A stretch of 64,000 nucleotides of DNA from Lasioglossum baleicum (GCF_051020765.1 NW_027469111.1:806001-870000); one strand, 5' to 3'; positions 22,195 to 35,656 are shown, numbered from the stretch's first letter. Numbers and translations are program-made. Notes: generated by a model from the sequence alone, not told the origin.

Positions 22195-23158
22195 GTGTGT
22201 TCATATCTGGCACTGGGAGGATCGCAGTGCCACCACTGCGAGGAGGCCCAGGACTCTGCGCGGCATACGCTGGAAGAATGTCCAGCGTGGTCGGCACCGC
22301 ACAGAGACCTAAGGGGCGTTATTGGTATGGACCTCTCTTTGCCGGTCGTGGTCGACCACATGATCGGCAGCGAGAGGTCAAGAGCAGCGTTTGCCTCCTT
22401 CTGCGAGATTGTGTTAACGCAGAAGGAGACAGCGGAGAGGGAGAGGGAAGCCGACCCGCTCTCCGCCAGCAGGCTAGCATCGGCGGGGCAACCCCGACGA
22501 GGCCGACGGCCCCCTGTAAGGGGCCGCAGACGTAATGGCGGCGGTGGTACTACTTAGTACTTCCACCGCCGCCAAGGGGGGCTGGCCGTTAAGGCGCCCC
22601 CGGGGTGGGCAGGTCGCGGGGGCGAGGTGGAGCAATAATCCCCTCCCCGCCTCTACAAAGATGCCACCTGCCGGTCGAACACCCTCCTTTTATTTTATAA
22701 TATTTCATTTTATCCTATATATATTTTATATTCTATACTACAAATTTTATCTTTATCTTTTAATCCCCTTTATTTTGCCCCGCTTCTTATGTTTGTTGTG
22801 TTTTGTCCATTGTATTTATTTACTTATTATTATTTATTTATTTATTGACTTTTGTTTTATCTATGTTATCTACACACGTTTTCATTTATTGATTTTATCT
22901 ATTATTTTATCGTATTTTTAAGTTTTATGCGGGTCGACGTGGGTGGTGGGACGGGGGGAGGGGACAGACGCGAGCCGGAACTCGCCTCTGTCCCCTCCTT
23001 GTCGCGTGCGGAAAAAAATACAATGCAGCGTGTACGAGCATTTGCACATGTATAAAAATCGGATGGCGCGGTTACAAAAATTCTAAATTATACAGCACAA
23101 GTTGCAGCAATGCATGCGCATAAGTTAAATTACCTGCATACCGCCTTTTCCTCAAACT
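22195..23158 (+). repeat. Monomer m23, A/B head to class D, beta
   Basis: ORF2 remnant 22195-22557. Switches to class D at CTCTCTTTGCC. The tail is unusually diverged: TTTTGTTTTATC, CTATGTTATC, GTGGGTGGTGGG, CGAGCATTTG, GGTTACAAAA, CCGCCTTTTCC. Confidence 0.9.
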
Positions 23159-24124
23159 GTGTGTTCATATCTGGCACTGGGAGGATCGCAGTGCCACCAC
23201 TGCGAGGAGGCCCAGGACTCTGAGCGGCATACGCTGGAAGAACGTCCAGCGTGGTCGGCGCCGCGCAGTGACCTAAGGGGCGTTATTGGGATGGACCTCT
23301 CGTTGCCGGTCGTGGTCGACTACATGATCGGCAGCGAGAGGTCAAGAGCAGCGTTTGCCTCCTTCTGCGAGATTGTGATAACGCAGAAGGATGCAGCGGA
23401 AACGGAGAGGGAAGCCGACCCCCTCTCCGCCAGAAGGTTAGCATCGGCGGGGCAACCCCGACGAGGCCGACGGCCCCCTGTAAGGGGCCGCAGACGTAAT
23501 GGCGGCGGTGGGACTACTTAATACTTCCACCGCCGCCAAGGGGGGCTGGCCGTTAAGGCGCCCCCGGGGTGGGCAGGTCGCGGGGGTCGAGGTGGAGCAA
23601 TAATCCCCTCCCCCCCTCTACAAAGATGAGACCTGCCGGTCGACCCCCCTACTTTTATTTTATAATATTTCATTTTATCCTATATATATATTATATTCTA
23701 TATTATAAATTTTATCTTCATCTATTATTCCCCTTTATTTTGCCACCCCTTCTCATGTTTGTTGTGTTTTGTCCATTGTATTTATTTACTTATTATTATT
23801 TATTTATTTATTGACTTTTATTTTATCTATTTTATCTATACACGTTTTCATTTATTGATTTTATCTATTATTTTATCGTATTTTTAAGTTCTATGCGGGT
23901 CGACGTGGGGGGTGGGACGGGGGGAGGGGACAGACGCGAGCCGGAACTCGCCTCTGTCCCCTCCTTGTCGCGTGCGGAAAAAAATACAATGCAGTGTGTA
24001 CGAGTATTTGCACATGTATAAAAATCGGATGGCGCGGTAACAAAAATTCTAAATTATACAGCACAAGTTGCAGCAATGCATGCGCATAAGTTAAATTACC
24101 TGCATACCGCCGTTTCCTCAAACT
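23159..24124 (+). repeat. Monomer m24, most diverged ORF2, alpha
   Basis: ORF2 remnant 23159-23521. Codon 29 is CGT at 23243-23245 (zinc Cys to Arg). Other private changes: TGAGCGGC, GGCGCCGCGCAGTG, GACTACATG, GGATGCAGC, GAAACGGAG. With the tail of m23 it forms the most diverged kilobase of the window. Confidence 0.9.
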
Positions 24125-25091
24125 GTGTGTTCATATCTGGCACTGGGAGGATCGCAGTGCCACCACTGCGAGGAGGCCCAGGACTCTGCGCGGCATACGC
24201 TGGAAGAATATCCAGCGTGGTCGGCACCGCACAGAGACCTAAGGGGCGTTATTGGTATGGACCTCTCGTTGCCGGTCGTGGTCGACCACATGATCGGCAA
24301 CGAGAGGTCAAGAGCAGCGTTTGCCTCCTTCTGCGAGATTGTGATAACGCAGAAGGAGCCAGCGGAAAGGGAGAGGGAAGCCGGCCCCCTCTCCTCCAGG
24401 TGGTTAGCATCGGCGGGGCCAACCTCGACGAGGCCGACGGCCCCCTGTAAGGGGCCGCAGTCGTAATGGCGGCGGTGGCACTACTTAGTACTTCCACCGC
24501 CGCCAAGGGGGGCTGGCCGTTAAGGCGCCCCCGGGGTGGGCAGGTCGCGGGAGGCCAGGTGGAGCAATAATCCCCTCCCCCCCCTCTACAAAGATGAGAC
24601 CTGCCGGTCGACCCCCCTCCTTTTATTTTATAATATTTCATTTTATCCTATATATATTTTATATTCTATATTATAAATTTTATCTTTATCTTTTAATCCC
24701 CTTTATTTTGCCCCACTTCTTATGTTTGTTGTGTTTTGTCCATTGTATTTATTTACTTATTATTATTTATTTATTTATTGACTTTTATTTTATCTATTTT
24801 ATCTATACACGTTTTCATTTATTGATTTTATCTATTATTTTATCGTATTTTTAAGTTTTATGCGGGTCGACGTTGGGGGTGGGACGGGGGGAGGGGACAG
24901 ACGCGAGCCGGAACTCGCCTCTGTCCCCTCCTTGTCGCGTGCGGAAAAAAATACAATGCAGCGTGTACGAGTATTTGCACATGTATAAAAATCGGATGGC
25001 GCGGTAACAAAAATTCTAAATTATACAGCACAAGTTGCAACAATGCATGCGCATAAGTTAAATTACCTGCATACCGCCGTTTCCTCAAACT
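24125..25091 (+). repeat. Monomer m25, class C, gamma
   Basis: ORF2 remnant 24125-24466. CTCCTCCAGG is shared with type d monomers; GTTGCAACAATG is private. Confidence 0.9.
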
Positions 25092-26057
25092 GTGTGTTCA
25101 TATCTGGCACTGGGAGGATCGCAGTGCCACCACTGCGAGGAGGCCCAGGACTCTGCGCGGCATACGCTGGAAGAATGTCCAGCGTGGTCGGCACCGCGCA
25201 GAGACCTAAGGGGCGTTATTGGGATGGACCTCTCGTTGCCGGTCGTGGTCGACCACATGATCGGCAGCGAGAGGTCAAGAGCACCGTTTGCCTCCTTAGG
25301 CGAGATTGTGATAACGCAGAAGGAGGCAGCGGAGAGGGAGAGGGAAGCCGACCCGCTCTCCGCCAGGAGGCTAGCATCGGCGGGGCAACCCCGACGAGGC
25401 CGACGGCCCCCTGTAAGGGGCCGCAGACGTAATGGCGGCGGTGGGACTACTTAATACTTCCACCGCCGCCAAGGGGGGCTGGCCGTTAAGGCGCTCCCGG
25501 GGTGGGCAGGTCGCGGGAGGCGAGGTGGAGCAATAATCCCCTCCCCCCCTCTACAAAGATGAGACCTGCCGGACGACCCCCCTCCTTTTATTTTATAATA
25601 TTTCATTTTATCCTATATATATTTTATATTCTATACTACAAATTTTATCTTTATCTTTTAATCCCCTTTATTTTGCCCCCCCTTCTTATGTTTGTTGTGT
25701 TTTGTCCATTGTATTTATTTACTTATTATTATTTATTTATTTATTGACTTTTATTTTATCTATTTTATTTATACACGTTTTCATTTATTGATTTTATCTA
25801 TTATTTTATCGTATTTTTAAGTTTTATGCGGGTCGACGTGGGGGGTGGGACGGGGGGAGGGGACAGACGCGAGCCGGAACTCGCCTCTGTCCCCTCCTTG
25901 TCGCGTGCGGAAAAAAATACAATGCAGCGTGTACCAGTATTTGCACATGTATAAAAATCGGATGGCGCGGTAACAAAAATTCTAAATTATACAGCACAAG
26001 TTGCAGCAATGCATGCGCATAAGTTAAATTACCTGCATACAGCCGTTTCCTCAAACT
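25092..26057 (+). repeat. Monomer m26, class B, beta (pre-D)
   Basis: ORF2 remnant 25092-25454. GGCGCTCCCGG is private. The linker carries GTACCAG and ACAGCC. Confidence 0.9.
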
Positions 26058-26966
26058 GTGTGTTCATAACTGGCACAGGGAGGATCGCAGTGCCACCACT
26101 GCGAGGAGACCCAGGACTCTGCGCGGCATACGCTGGAAGAATGTCCAGCGTGGTCGGCACCGCACAGAGACCTAAGGCGCGTTATTGGTATGGACCTCTC
26201 TTTGCCGGTCGTGGTCGACCACATGATCGGCAGCGAGAGGTCAAGAGCAGCGTTTGCCTCCTTCTGCGAGATTGTGTTAACGCAGAAGGAGACAGCGGAG
26301 AGGGAGAGGGAAGCCGACCCGCTCTCCGCCAGCAGGCTAGCATCGGCGGGGCAACCCCGACGAGTACTTCCACCGCCGCCAAGGGGGGCTGGCCGTTAAG
26401 GCGCCCCCGGGGTGGGCAGGTCGCGGGGGCGAGGTGGAGCAATAATCCCCTCCCCCCCCTCTACAAAGATGCCACCTGCCGGTCGAACCCCCTCCTTTTA
26501 TTTTATAATATTTCATTTTATCCTATATATATTTTATATTCTATATTATAAATTTTATCTTTATCTTTTAATCCCCTTTATTTTGCCCCACTTCTTTTGT
26601 TTGTTGTGTTTTGTCCATTGTATTTATTTACTTATTATTATTTATTTATTTATTGACTTTTATTTTATCTATTTTATCTATACACGTTTTCATTTATTGA
26701 TTTTATCTATTAATTTATCGTATTTTTAAGTTTTATGCGGGTCGACGTTGGGGGTGGGACGGGTGGAGGGGACAGACGCGAGCCGGAACTCGCCTCTGTC
26801 CCCTCCTTGTCGCGTGCGGAAAAAAATACAATGCAGCGTGTACGAGTATTTGCACATGTATAAAAATCGGATGGCGCGGTAACAAAAATTCTAAATTATA
26901 CAGCACAAGTTGCAGCAATGCATGCGCATAAGTTAAATTACCTGCATACCGCCGTTTCCTCAAACT
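26058..26966 (+). repeat. Monomer m27, class D, 56-bp deletion, gamma variant
   Basis: Only 909 bp. Compared with m22, 56 bp are lost between CGACGAG and TACTTCC at 26364-26365, with AG at both ends of the lost piece. Hairpin H1, the left arm of H2 and the normal stop are gone; the frame runs on to a TAA at 26397-26399. ATTAATTTATCG is private. Confidence 0.92.
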
Positions 26967-27930
26967 GTGTGTTCATATCTGGCACTGGGAGGATCGCAGT
27001 GCCACCACTGCGAGGAGGCCCAGGACTCTGCGCGGCATACGCTGGAAGAATATCCAGCGTGGTCGGCACCGCACAGAGACCTAAGGGGCGTTATTGGTAT
27101 GGACCTCTCGTTGCCGGTCGTGGTCGACCACATGATCGGCAACGAGAGGTCAAGAGCAGCGTTTGCCTCCTTCTGCGAGATTGTGTTAACGCAGAAGGAG
27201 ACAGCGGAGAGGGAGAGGGAAGCCGACCCGCTCTCCGCCAGCAGGCTAGCATCGGCGGGGCAACCCCGACGAGGCCGACGGCCCCCTGTAAGGGGCCGCA
27301 GACGTAATGGCGGCGGTGGTACTACTTAGTACTTCCACCGCCGCCAAGGGGGGCTGGCCGTTAAGGCGCCCCCGGGGTGGGCAGGTCGCGGGGGCGAGGT
27401 GGAGCAATAATCCCCTCCCCGCCTCTACAAAGATGCCACCTGCCGGTCGAACACCCTCCTTTTATTTTATAATATTTCATTTTATCATATATATATTTTA
27501 TATTCTATACTACAAATTTTATCTTTATCTTTTAATCCCCTTTATTTTGCCCCGCTTCTTATGTTTGTTGTGTTTTGTCCATTGTATTTATTTACTTATT
27601 ATTATTTATTTATTTATTGACTTTTATTTTATCTATTTTATCTATACACGTTTTCATTTATTGATTTTATCTATTATTTTATCGTATGTTTAAGTTTTAT
27701 GCGGGTCGACGTTGGGGGTGGGACGGGGGGAGTGGACAGACGCGAGCCGGAACTCGCCTCTGTCCCCTCCTTGTTGCGTGCGGAAAAAAATACAATGCAG
27801 CGTGTACGAGTATTTGCAGATGTATAAAAATCGGATGGCGCGGTAACAAAAATTCTAAATTATACAGCACAAGTTGCAGCAATGCATGCGCATAAGTTAA
27901 ATTACCTGCATACCGCCGTTTCCTCAAACT
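26967..27930 (+). repeat. Monomer m28, class C head to D tail, beta
   Basis: ORF2 remnant 26967-27329. Class C up to GGCAACG (about 27136), class D from GTGTTAAC (about 27180). ATCATATATATAT is private; GGAGTGGACAGA mutates the left arm of H4. Confidence 0.9.
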
Positions 27931-28896
27931 GTGTGTTCATATCTGGCACTGGGAGGATCGCAGTGCCACCACTGCGAGGAGGCCCAGGACTCTGCGCGGC
28001 ATACGCTGGAAGAATATCCAGCGTGGTCGGCACCGCACAGAGACCTAAGGGGCGTTATTGGTATGGACCTCTCGTTGCCGGTCGTGGTCGACCACATGAT
28101 CGGCAACGAGAGGTCAAGAGCAGCGTTTGCCTCCTTCTGCGAGATTGTGATAACGCAGAAGGAGCCAGCGGAAAGGGAGAGGGAAGCCGGCCCCCTCTCC
28201 GCCAGGTGGTTAGCATCGGCGGGGCCAACCTCGACGAGGCCGACGGCCCCCTGTAAGGGGCCGCAGTCGTAATGGCGGCGGTGGCACTACTTAGTACTTC
28301 CACCGCCGCCAAGGGGGGCTGGCCGTTAAGGCGCCCCCGGGGTGGGCAGGTCGCGGGAGGCGAGGTGGAGAAATAATCCCCTCCCCCCCTCTACAAAGAT
28401 GAGACCTGCCGGTCGACCCCCCTCCTTTTATTTTATAATATTTCATTTTATCCTATATATATTTTATATTCTATATTATAAATTTTATCTTTATCTTTTA
28501 ATCCCCTTTATTTTGCCCCACTTCTTATGTTTGTTGTGTTTTGTCCATTGTATTTATTTACTTATTATTATTTATTTATTTATTGACTTTTATTTTATTT
28601 ATTTTATCTATACACGTTTTCATTTATTGATTTTATCTATTATTTTATCGTATTTTTAAGTTTTATGCGGGTCGACGTTGGGGGTGGGACGGGGGGAGGG
28701 GACAGACGCGAGCCGGAACTCGCCTCTGTCCCCTCCTTGTCGCGTGCGGAAAAAAATACAATGCAGCGTGTACGAGTATTTGCACATGTATAAAAATCGG
28801 ATGGCGCGGTAACAAAAATTCTAAATTATACAGCACAAGTTGCAGCAATGCATGCGCATAAGTTAAATTACCTGCATACCGCCGTTTCCTCAAACT
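27931..28896 (+). repeat. Monomer m29, class C, gamma
   Basis: ORF2 remnant 27931-28272. GAGAAATAATCC and TTTTATTTATTTTATC are private. Confidence 0.9.
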
Positions 28897-29862
28897 GTGT
28901 GTTCATATCTGGCACTGGGAGGATCGCAGTGCCATCACTGCGAGGAGGCCCAGGACTCTGCGCGGCATACGCTGGAAGAATGTCCAGCGTGGTCGGCACC
29001 GCGCAGAGACCTAAGGGGCGTTATTGGGATGGACCTCTCGTTGCCGGTCGTGGTCGACCACATGATCGGCAGCGAGAGGTCAAGAGCACCGTTTGCCTCC
29101 TTAGGCGAGATTGTGATAACGCAGAAGGAGGCAGCGGAGAGGGAGAGGGAAGCCGACCCGCTCTCCGCCAGGAGGCTAGCATCGGCGGGGCAACCCCGAC
29201 GAGGCCGACGGCCCCCTGTAAGGGGCCGCAGACGTAATGGCGGCGGTGGGACTACTTAATACTTCCACCGCCGCCAAGGGGGGCTGGCCGTTAAGGCGCC
29301 CCCGGGGTGGGCAGGTCGCGGGAGGCGAGGTGGAGCAATAATCCCCTCCCCCCCTCTACAAAGATGAGACCTGCCGGACGACCCCCCTCCTTTTATTTTA
29401 TAATATTTCATTTTATCCTATATATATTTTATATTCTATACTACAAATTTTATCTTTATCTTTTAATCCCCTTTATTTTGCCCCCCCTTCTTATGTTTGT
29501 TGTGTTTTGTCCATTGTATTTATTTACTTATTATTATTTATTTATTTATTGACTTTTATTTTATCTATTTTATTTATACACGTTTTCATTTATTGATTTT
29601 ATCTATTATTTTATCGTATTTTTAAGTTTTATGCGGGTCGACGTGGGGGGTGGGACGGGGGGAGGGGACAGACGCGAGCCGGAACTCGCCTCTGTCCCCT
29701 CCTTGTCGCGTGCGGAAAAAAATACAATGCAGCGTGTACCAGTATTTGCACATGTATAAAAATCGGATGGCGCGGTAACAAAAATTCTAAATTATACAGC
29801 ACAAGTTGCAGCAATGCATGCGCATAAGTTAAATTACCTGCATACAGCCGTTTCCTCAAACT
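28897..29862 (+). repeat. Monomer m30, class B, beta (pre-D)
   Basis: ORF2 remnant 28897-29259. Nearly the same as m26, including GTACCAG and ACAGCC before the next class D head. Confidence 0.9.
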
Positions 29863-30828
29863 GTGTGTTCATAACTGGCACAGGGAGGATCGCAGTGCCA
29901 CCACTGCGAGGAGACCCAGGACTCTGCGCGGCATACGCTGGAAGAATGTCCAGCGTGGTCGGCACCGCACAGAGACCTAAGGCGCGTTATTGGTATGGAC
30001 CTCTCTTTGCCGGTCGTGGTCGACCACATGATCGGCAGCGAGAGGTCAAGAGCAGCGTTTGCCTCCTTCTGCGAGATTGTGTTAACGCAGAAGGAGGCAG
30101 CGGAGAGGGAGAGGGAAGCCGACCCGCTCTCCGCCAGGAGGCTAGCATCGGCGGGGCAACCCCGACGAGGCCGACGGCCCCCTGTAAGGGGCCGCAGACG
30201 TAATGGCGGCGGTGGGACTACTTAATACTTCCACCGCCGCCAAGGGGGGCTGGCCGTTAAGGCACCCCCGGGGTGGTCAGGTCGCGGGAGGCGAGGTGGA
30301 GCAATAATCCCCTCCCCCCCCTCTACAAAGATGAGACCTGCCGGACGACCCCCCTCCTTTTATTTTATAATATTTCATTTTATCCTATATATATTTTATA
30401 TTCTATACTACAAATTTTATCTTTATCTTTTAATCCCCTTTATTTTGCCCCGCTTCTTATGTTTGTTGTGTTTTGTCCATTGTATTTATTTACTTATTAT
30501 TATTTATTTATTTATTGACTTTTATTTTATCTATTTTATCTATACACGTTTTCATTTATTGATTTTATCTATTATTTTATCGTATGTTTAAGTTTTATGC
30601 GGGTCGACGTTGGGGGTGGGACGGGGGGAGTGGACAGACGCGAGCCGGAACTCGCCTCTGTCCCCTCCTTGTTGCGTGCGGAAAAAAATACAATGCAGCG
30701 TGTACGAGTATTTGCAGATGTATAAAAATCGGATGGCGCGGTAACAAAAATTCTAAATTATACAGCACAAGTTGCAGCAATGCATGCGCATAAGTTAAAT
30801 TACCTGCATACCGCCGTTTCCTCAAACT
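29863..30828 (+). repeat. Monomer m31, class D head to B tail, beta
   Basis: ORF2 remnant 29875-30225. Switches from D (GTGTTAAC) to B (AAGGAGGCAG) within about 15 bp near 30085. GGCACCCCC alters H3; AGTGGAC alters H4 as in m28. Confidence 0.9.
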
Positions 30829-31792
30829 GTGTGTTCATATCTGGCACTGGGAGGATCGCAGTGCCATCACTGCGAGGAGGCCCAGGACTCTGCGCGGCAT
30901 ACGCTGGAAGAATGTCCAGCGTGGTCGGCACCGCGCAGAGACCTAAGGGGCGTTATTGGGATGGACCTCTCGTTGCCGGTCGTGGTCGACCACATGATCG
31001 GCAGCGAGAGGTCAAGAGCACCGTTTGCCTCCTTAGGCGAGATTGTGATAACGCAGAAGGAGGCAGCGGAGAGGGAGAGGGAAGCCGACCCGCTCTCCGC
31101 CAGGAGGCTAGCATCGGCGGGGCAACCCCGACGAGGCCGACGGCCCCCTGTAAGGGGCCGCAGACGTAATGGCGGCGGTGGGACTACTTAATACTTCCAC
31201 CGCCGCCAAGGGGGGCTGGCCGTTAAGGCGCCCCCGGGGTGGGCAGGTCGCGGGAGGCGAGGTGGAGCAATAATCCCCTCCCCCCCTCTACAAAGATGAG
31301 ACCTGCCGGACGACCCCCCTCCTTTTATTTTATAATATTTCATTTTATCCTATATATATTTTATATTCTATACTACAAATTTTATCTTTATCTTTTAATC
31401 CCCTTTATTTTGCCCCGCTTCTTATGTTTGTTATGTTTTGTCCATTGTATTTATTTACTTATTATTATTTATTTATTTATTGACTTTTATTTTATCTATT
31501 TTATCTATACACGTTTTCATTTATTGATTTTATCTATTATTTTATCGTATTTTTAAGTTTTATGCGGGTCGACGTTGGGGTGGGACGGTGGGAGGGGACA
31601 GACGCGAGCCGGAACTCGCCTCTGTCCCCTCCTTGTCGCGTGCGGAAAAAAATACAATGCAGCGTGTACGAGTATTTGCACATGTATAAAAATCGGATGG
31701 CGCGGTAACAAAAATTCTAAATTATACAGCACAAGTTGCAGCAATGCATGCGCATAAGTTAAATTACCTGCATACCGCCGTTTCCTCAAACT
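30829..31792 (+). repeat. Monomer m32, class B, beta
   Basis: ORF2 remnant 30829-31191. TTGTTATGTTTTG is private. The G4 motif is shortened to GGGGTGGGACGGTGGG. Confidence 0.9.
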
Positions 31793-32758
31793 GTGTGTTC
31801 ATATCTGGCACTGGGAGGATCGCAGTGCCACCACTGCGAGGAGGCCCAGGACTCTGCGCGGCATACGCTGGAAGAATGTCCAGCGTGGTCGGCACCGCAC
31901 AGAGACCTAAGGGGCGTTATTGGTATGGACCTCTCGTTGCCGGTCGTGGTCGACCACATGATCGGCAGCGAGAGGTCAAGAGCACCGTTTGCCTCCTTAG
32001 GCGAGATTGTGATAACGCAGAAGGAGGCAGCGGAGAGGGAGAGGGAAGCCGACCCGCTCTCCGCCAGGAGGCTAGCATCGGCGGGGCAACCCCGACGAGG
32101 CCGACGACCCCCTGTAAGGGGCCGCAGACGTAATGGCGGCGGTGGGACTACTTAATACTTCCACCGCCGCCAAGGGGGGCTGGCCGTTAAGGCGCCCCCG
32201 GGGTGGGCAGGTCGCGGGAGGCGAGGTGGAGCAATAATCCCCTCCCCCCCCTCTACAAAGATGAGACCTGCCGGACGACCCCCCTCCTTTTATTTTATAA
32301 TATTTCATTTTATCCTATATATATTTTATATTCTATACTACAAATTTTATCTTTATCTTTTAGTCCCCTTTATTTTGCCCCACTTCTTATGTTTGTTGTG
32401 TTTTGTCCATTGTATTTATTTACTTATTATTATTTATTTATTTATTGACTTTTATTTTATCTATTTTATCTATACACGTTTTCATTTATTGATTTTATCT
32501 ATTATTTTATCGTATTTTTAAGTTTTATGCGGGTCGACGTTGGGGGTGGGACGGGGGGAGGAGACAGACGCGAGCCGGAACTCGCCTCTGTCCCCTCCTT
32601 GTTGCGTGCGGAAAAAAATACAATGCAGCGTGTACGAGTATTTGCACATGTATAAAAATCGGATGGCGCGGTAACAAAAATTCTAAATTATACAGCACAA
32701 GTTGCAGCAATGCATGCGCATAAGTTAAATTACCTGCATACCGCCGTTTCCTCAAACT
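31793..32758 (+). repeat. Monomer m33, class B (His variant), beta/gamma
   Basis: ORF2 remnant 31793-32155. CGACGACCCCC is private. The AT block has TTTTAGTCCCC with GCCCCAC, the form later used by types b and c. AGGAGACAG alters H4. Confidence 0.9.
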
Positions 32759-33723
32759 GTGTGTTCATATCTGGCACTGGGAGGATCGCAGTGCCACCAC
32801 TGCGAGGAGGCCCAGGACTCTGCGCGGCATACGCTGGAAGAATATCCAGCGTGGTCGGCACCGCACAGAGACCTAAGGGGCGTTATTGGTATGGACCTCT
32901 CGTTGCCGGTCGTGGTCGACCACATGATCGGCAGCGAGAGGTCAAGAGCAGCGTTTGCCTCCTTCTGCGAGATTGTGTTAACGCAGAAGGAGACAGCGGA
33001 GAGGGAGAGGGAAGCCGACCCGCTCTCCGCCAGCAGGCTAGCATCGGCGGGGCAACCCCGACGAGGCCGACGGCCCCCTGTAAGGGGCCGCAGACGTAAT
33101 GGCGGCGTTGGTACTACTTAGTACTTCCACCGCCGCCAAGGGGGGCTGGCCGTTAAGGCGCCCCCGGGGTGGGCAGGTCGCGGGGGCGAGGTGGAGCAAT
33201 AATCCCCTCCCCCCCCTCTACAAAGATGCCACCTGCCGGTCGAACACCCTCCTTTTATTTTATAATATTTCATTTTATCCTATATATATTTTATATTCTA
33301 TATTATAAATTTTATCTTTATCTTTTAATCCCCTTTATTTTGCCCCACTTCTTATGTTTGTTGTGTTTTGTCCATTGTATTTATTTACTTATTATTATTT
33401 ATTTATTTATTGACTTTTATTTTATCTATTTTATCTATACACGTTTTCATTTATTGATTTTATCTATTATTTTATCGTATTTTTAAGTTTTATGCGGGTC
33501 GACGTGGGGGGTGGGACGGGGGGAGGGTACAGACGCGAGCCGGAACTCGCCTCTGTCCCCTCCTTGTCGCGTGCGGAAAAAAATACAATGCAGCGTGTAC
33601 CAGTATTTGCACATGTATAAAAATCGGATGGCGCGGTAACAAAAATTCTAAATTATACAGCACAAGTTGCAGCAATGCATGCGCATAAGTTAAATTACCT
33701 GCATACAGCCGTTTCCTCAAACT
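32759..33723 (+). repeat. Monomer m34, type a, class C head to D tail, gamma
   Basis: ORF2 remnant 32759-33121, switching between 32845 and 32930. GGCGTTGG disrupts H2; GGGTACAGAC disrupts H4. The linker has GTACCAG and ACAGCC. Confidence 0.9.
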
Positions 33724-34690
33724 GTGTGTTCATAACTGGCACAGGGAGGATCGCAGTGCCACCACTGCGAGGAGACCCAGGACTCTGTGCGGCATACGCT
33801 GGAAGAATGTCCAGCGTGGTCGGCACCGCACAGAGACCTAAGGCGCGTTATTGGTATGGACCTCTCTTTGCCGGTCGTGGTCGACCACATGATCGGCAGC
33901 GAGAGGTCAAGAGCAGCGTTTGCCTCCTTCTGCGAGATTGTGTTAACGCAGAAGGAGACAGCGGAGAGGGAGAGGGAAGCCGACCCGCTCTCCGCCAGCA
34001 GGCTAGCATCGGCGGGGCAACCCCGACGAGGCCGACGGCCCCCTGTAAGGGGCCGCAGACGTAATGGCGGCGGTGGGACTACTTAATACTTCCACCGCCG
34101 CCAAGGGGGGCTGGCCGTTAAGGCGCCCCCGGGGTGGGCAGGTCGCGGGAGGCGAGGTGGAGCAATAATCCCCTCCCCCCCCCTCTACAAAGATGAGACC
34201 TGCCGGACGACCCCCCTCCTTTTATTTTATAATATTTCATTTTATCCTATATATATTTTATATTCTATACTACAAATTTTATCTTTATCTTTTAGTCCCC
34301 TTTATTTTGCCCCACTTCTTATGTTTGTTGTGTTTTGTCCATTGTATTTATTTACTTATTATTATTTATTTATTTATTGACTTTTATTTTATCTATTTTA
34401 TCTATACACGTTTTCATTTATTGATTTTATCTATTATTTTATCGTATTTTTACGTTTTATGCGGGTCGACGTTGGGGGTGGGACGGGGGGAGGGGACAGA
34501 CGCGAGCCGGAACTCGCCTCTGTCCCCTCCTTGTCGCGTGCGGAAAAAAATACAATGCAGCGTGTACGAGTATTTGCACATGTATAAAAATCGGATGGCG
34601 CGGTAACAAAAATTCTAAATTATACAGCACAAGTTGCAGCAATGCATGCGCATAAGTTAAATTACCTGCATACCGCCGTTTCCTCAAACT
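33724..34690 (+). repeat. Monomer m35, type b, class D head, beta/gamma
   Basis: ORF2 remnant 33736-34086 after a TAA at 33733-33735. CTCTGTGCGG is found only here and in m50. TACGTTTT at the AT block end. Confidence 0.9.
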
Positions 34691-35656
34691 GTGTGTTCAT
34701 ATCTGGCACTGGGAGGATCGCAGTGCCACCACTGCGAGGAGGCCCAGGACTCTGCGCGGCATACGCTGGGAGAATGTCCAGCGTGGTCGGCACCGCACAG
34801 AGACCTAAGGGGCGTTATTGGTATGGACCTCTCGTTGACGGTCGTGGTCGACCACATGATCGGCAGCGAGAGGTCAAGAGCACCGTTTGCCTCCTTAGGC
34901 GAGATTGTGATAACGCAGAAGGAGGCAGCGGAGAGGGAGAGGGAAGCCGACCCGCTCTCCGCCAGGAGGCTAGCATCGGCGGGGCAACCCCGACGAGGCT
35001 GACGGCCCCCTGTAAGGGGCCGCAGACGTAATGGCGGCGGTGGGACTGCTTAATACTTCCACCGCCGCCAAGGGGGGCTGGCCGTTAAGGCGCCCCCGGG
35101 GTGGGCAGGTCGCGGGAGGCGAGGTGGAGCAATAATCCCCTCCCCCCCCTCTACAAAGATGAGACCTGCCGGACGACCCCCCTCCTTTTATTTTATAATA
35201 TTTCATTTTATCCTATATATATTTTATATTCTATACTACAAATTTTATCTTTATCTTTTAGTCCCCTTTATTTTGCCCCACTTCTTATGTTTGTTGTGTT
35301 TTGTCCATTGTATTTATTTACTTATTATTATTTATTTATTTATTGACTTTTATTTTATCTATTTTATCTATACACGTTTTCATTTATTGATTTTATCTAT
35401 TATTTTATCGTATTTTTAAGTTTTATGCGGGTCGACGTTGGGGGTGGGACGGGGTGAGGAGACAGACGCGAGCCGGAACTCGCCTCTGTCCCCTCCTTGT
35501 TGCGTGCGGAAAAAAATACAATGCAGCGTGTACGAGTATTTGCACATGTATAAAAATCGGATGGCGCGGTAACAAAAATTCTAAATTATACAGCACAAGT
35601 TGCAGCAATGCATGCGCATAAGTTAAATTACCTGCATACCGCCGTTTCCTCAAACT
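34691..35656 (+). repeat. Monomer m36, type c, class B with TGA
   Basis: ORF2 remnant 34691-35002, cut by GAGGCTGACGG (TGA at 35000-35002). CTGGGAGAATG and GTTGACGG are type c marks; GGGGTGAGGAG alters G4 and H4. Confidence 0.9.
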
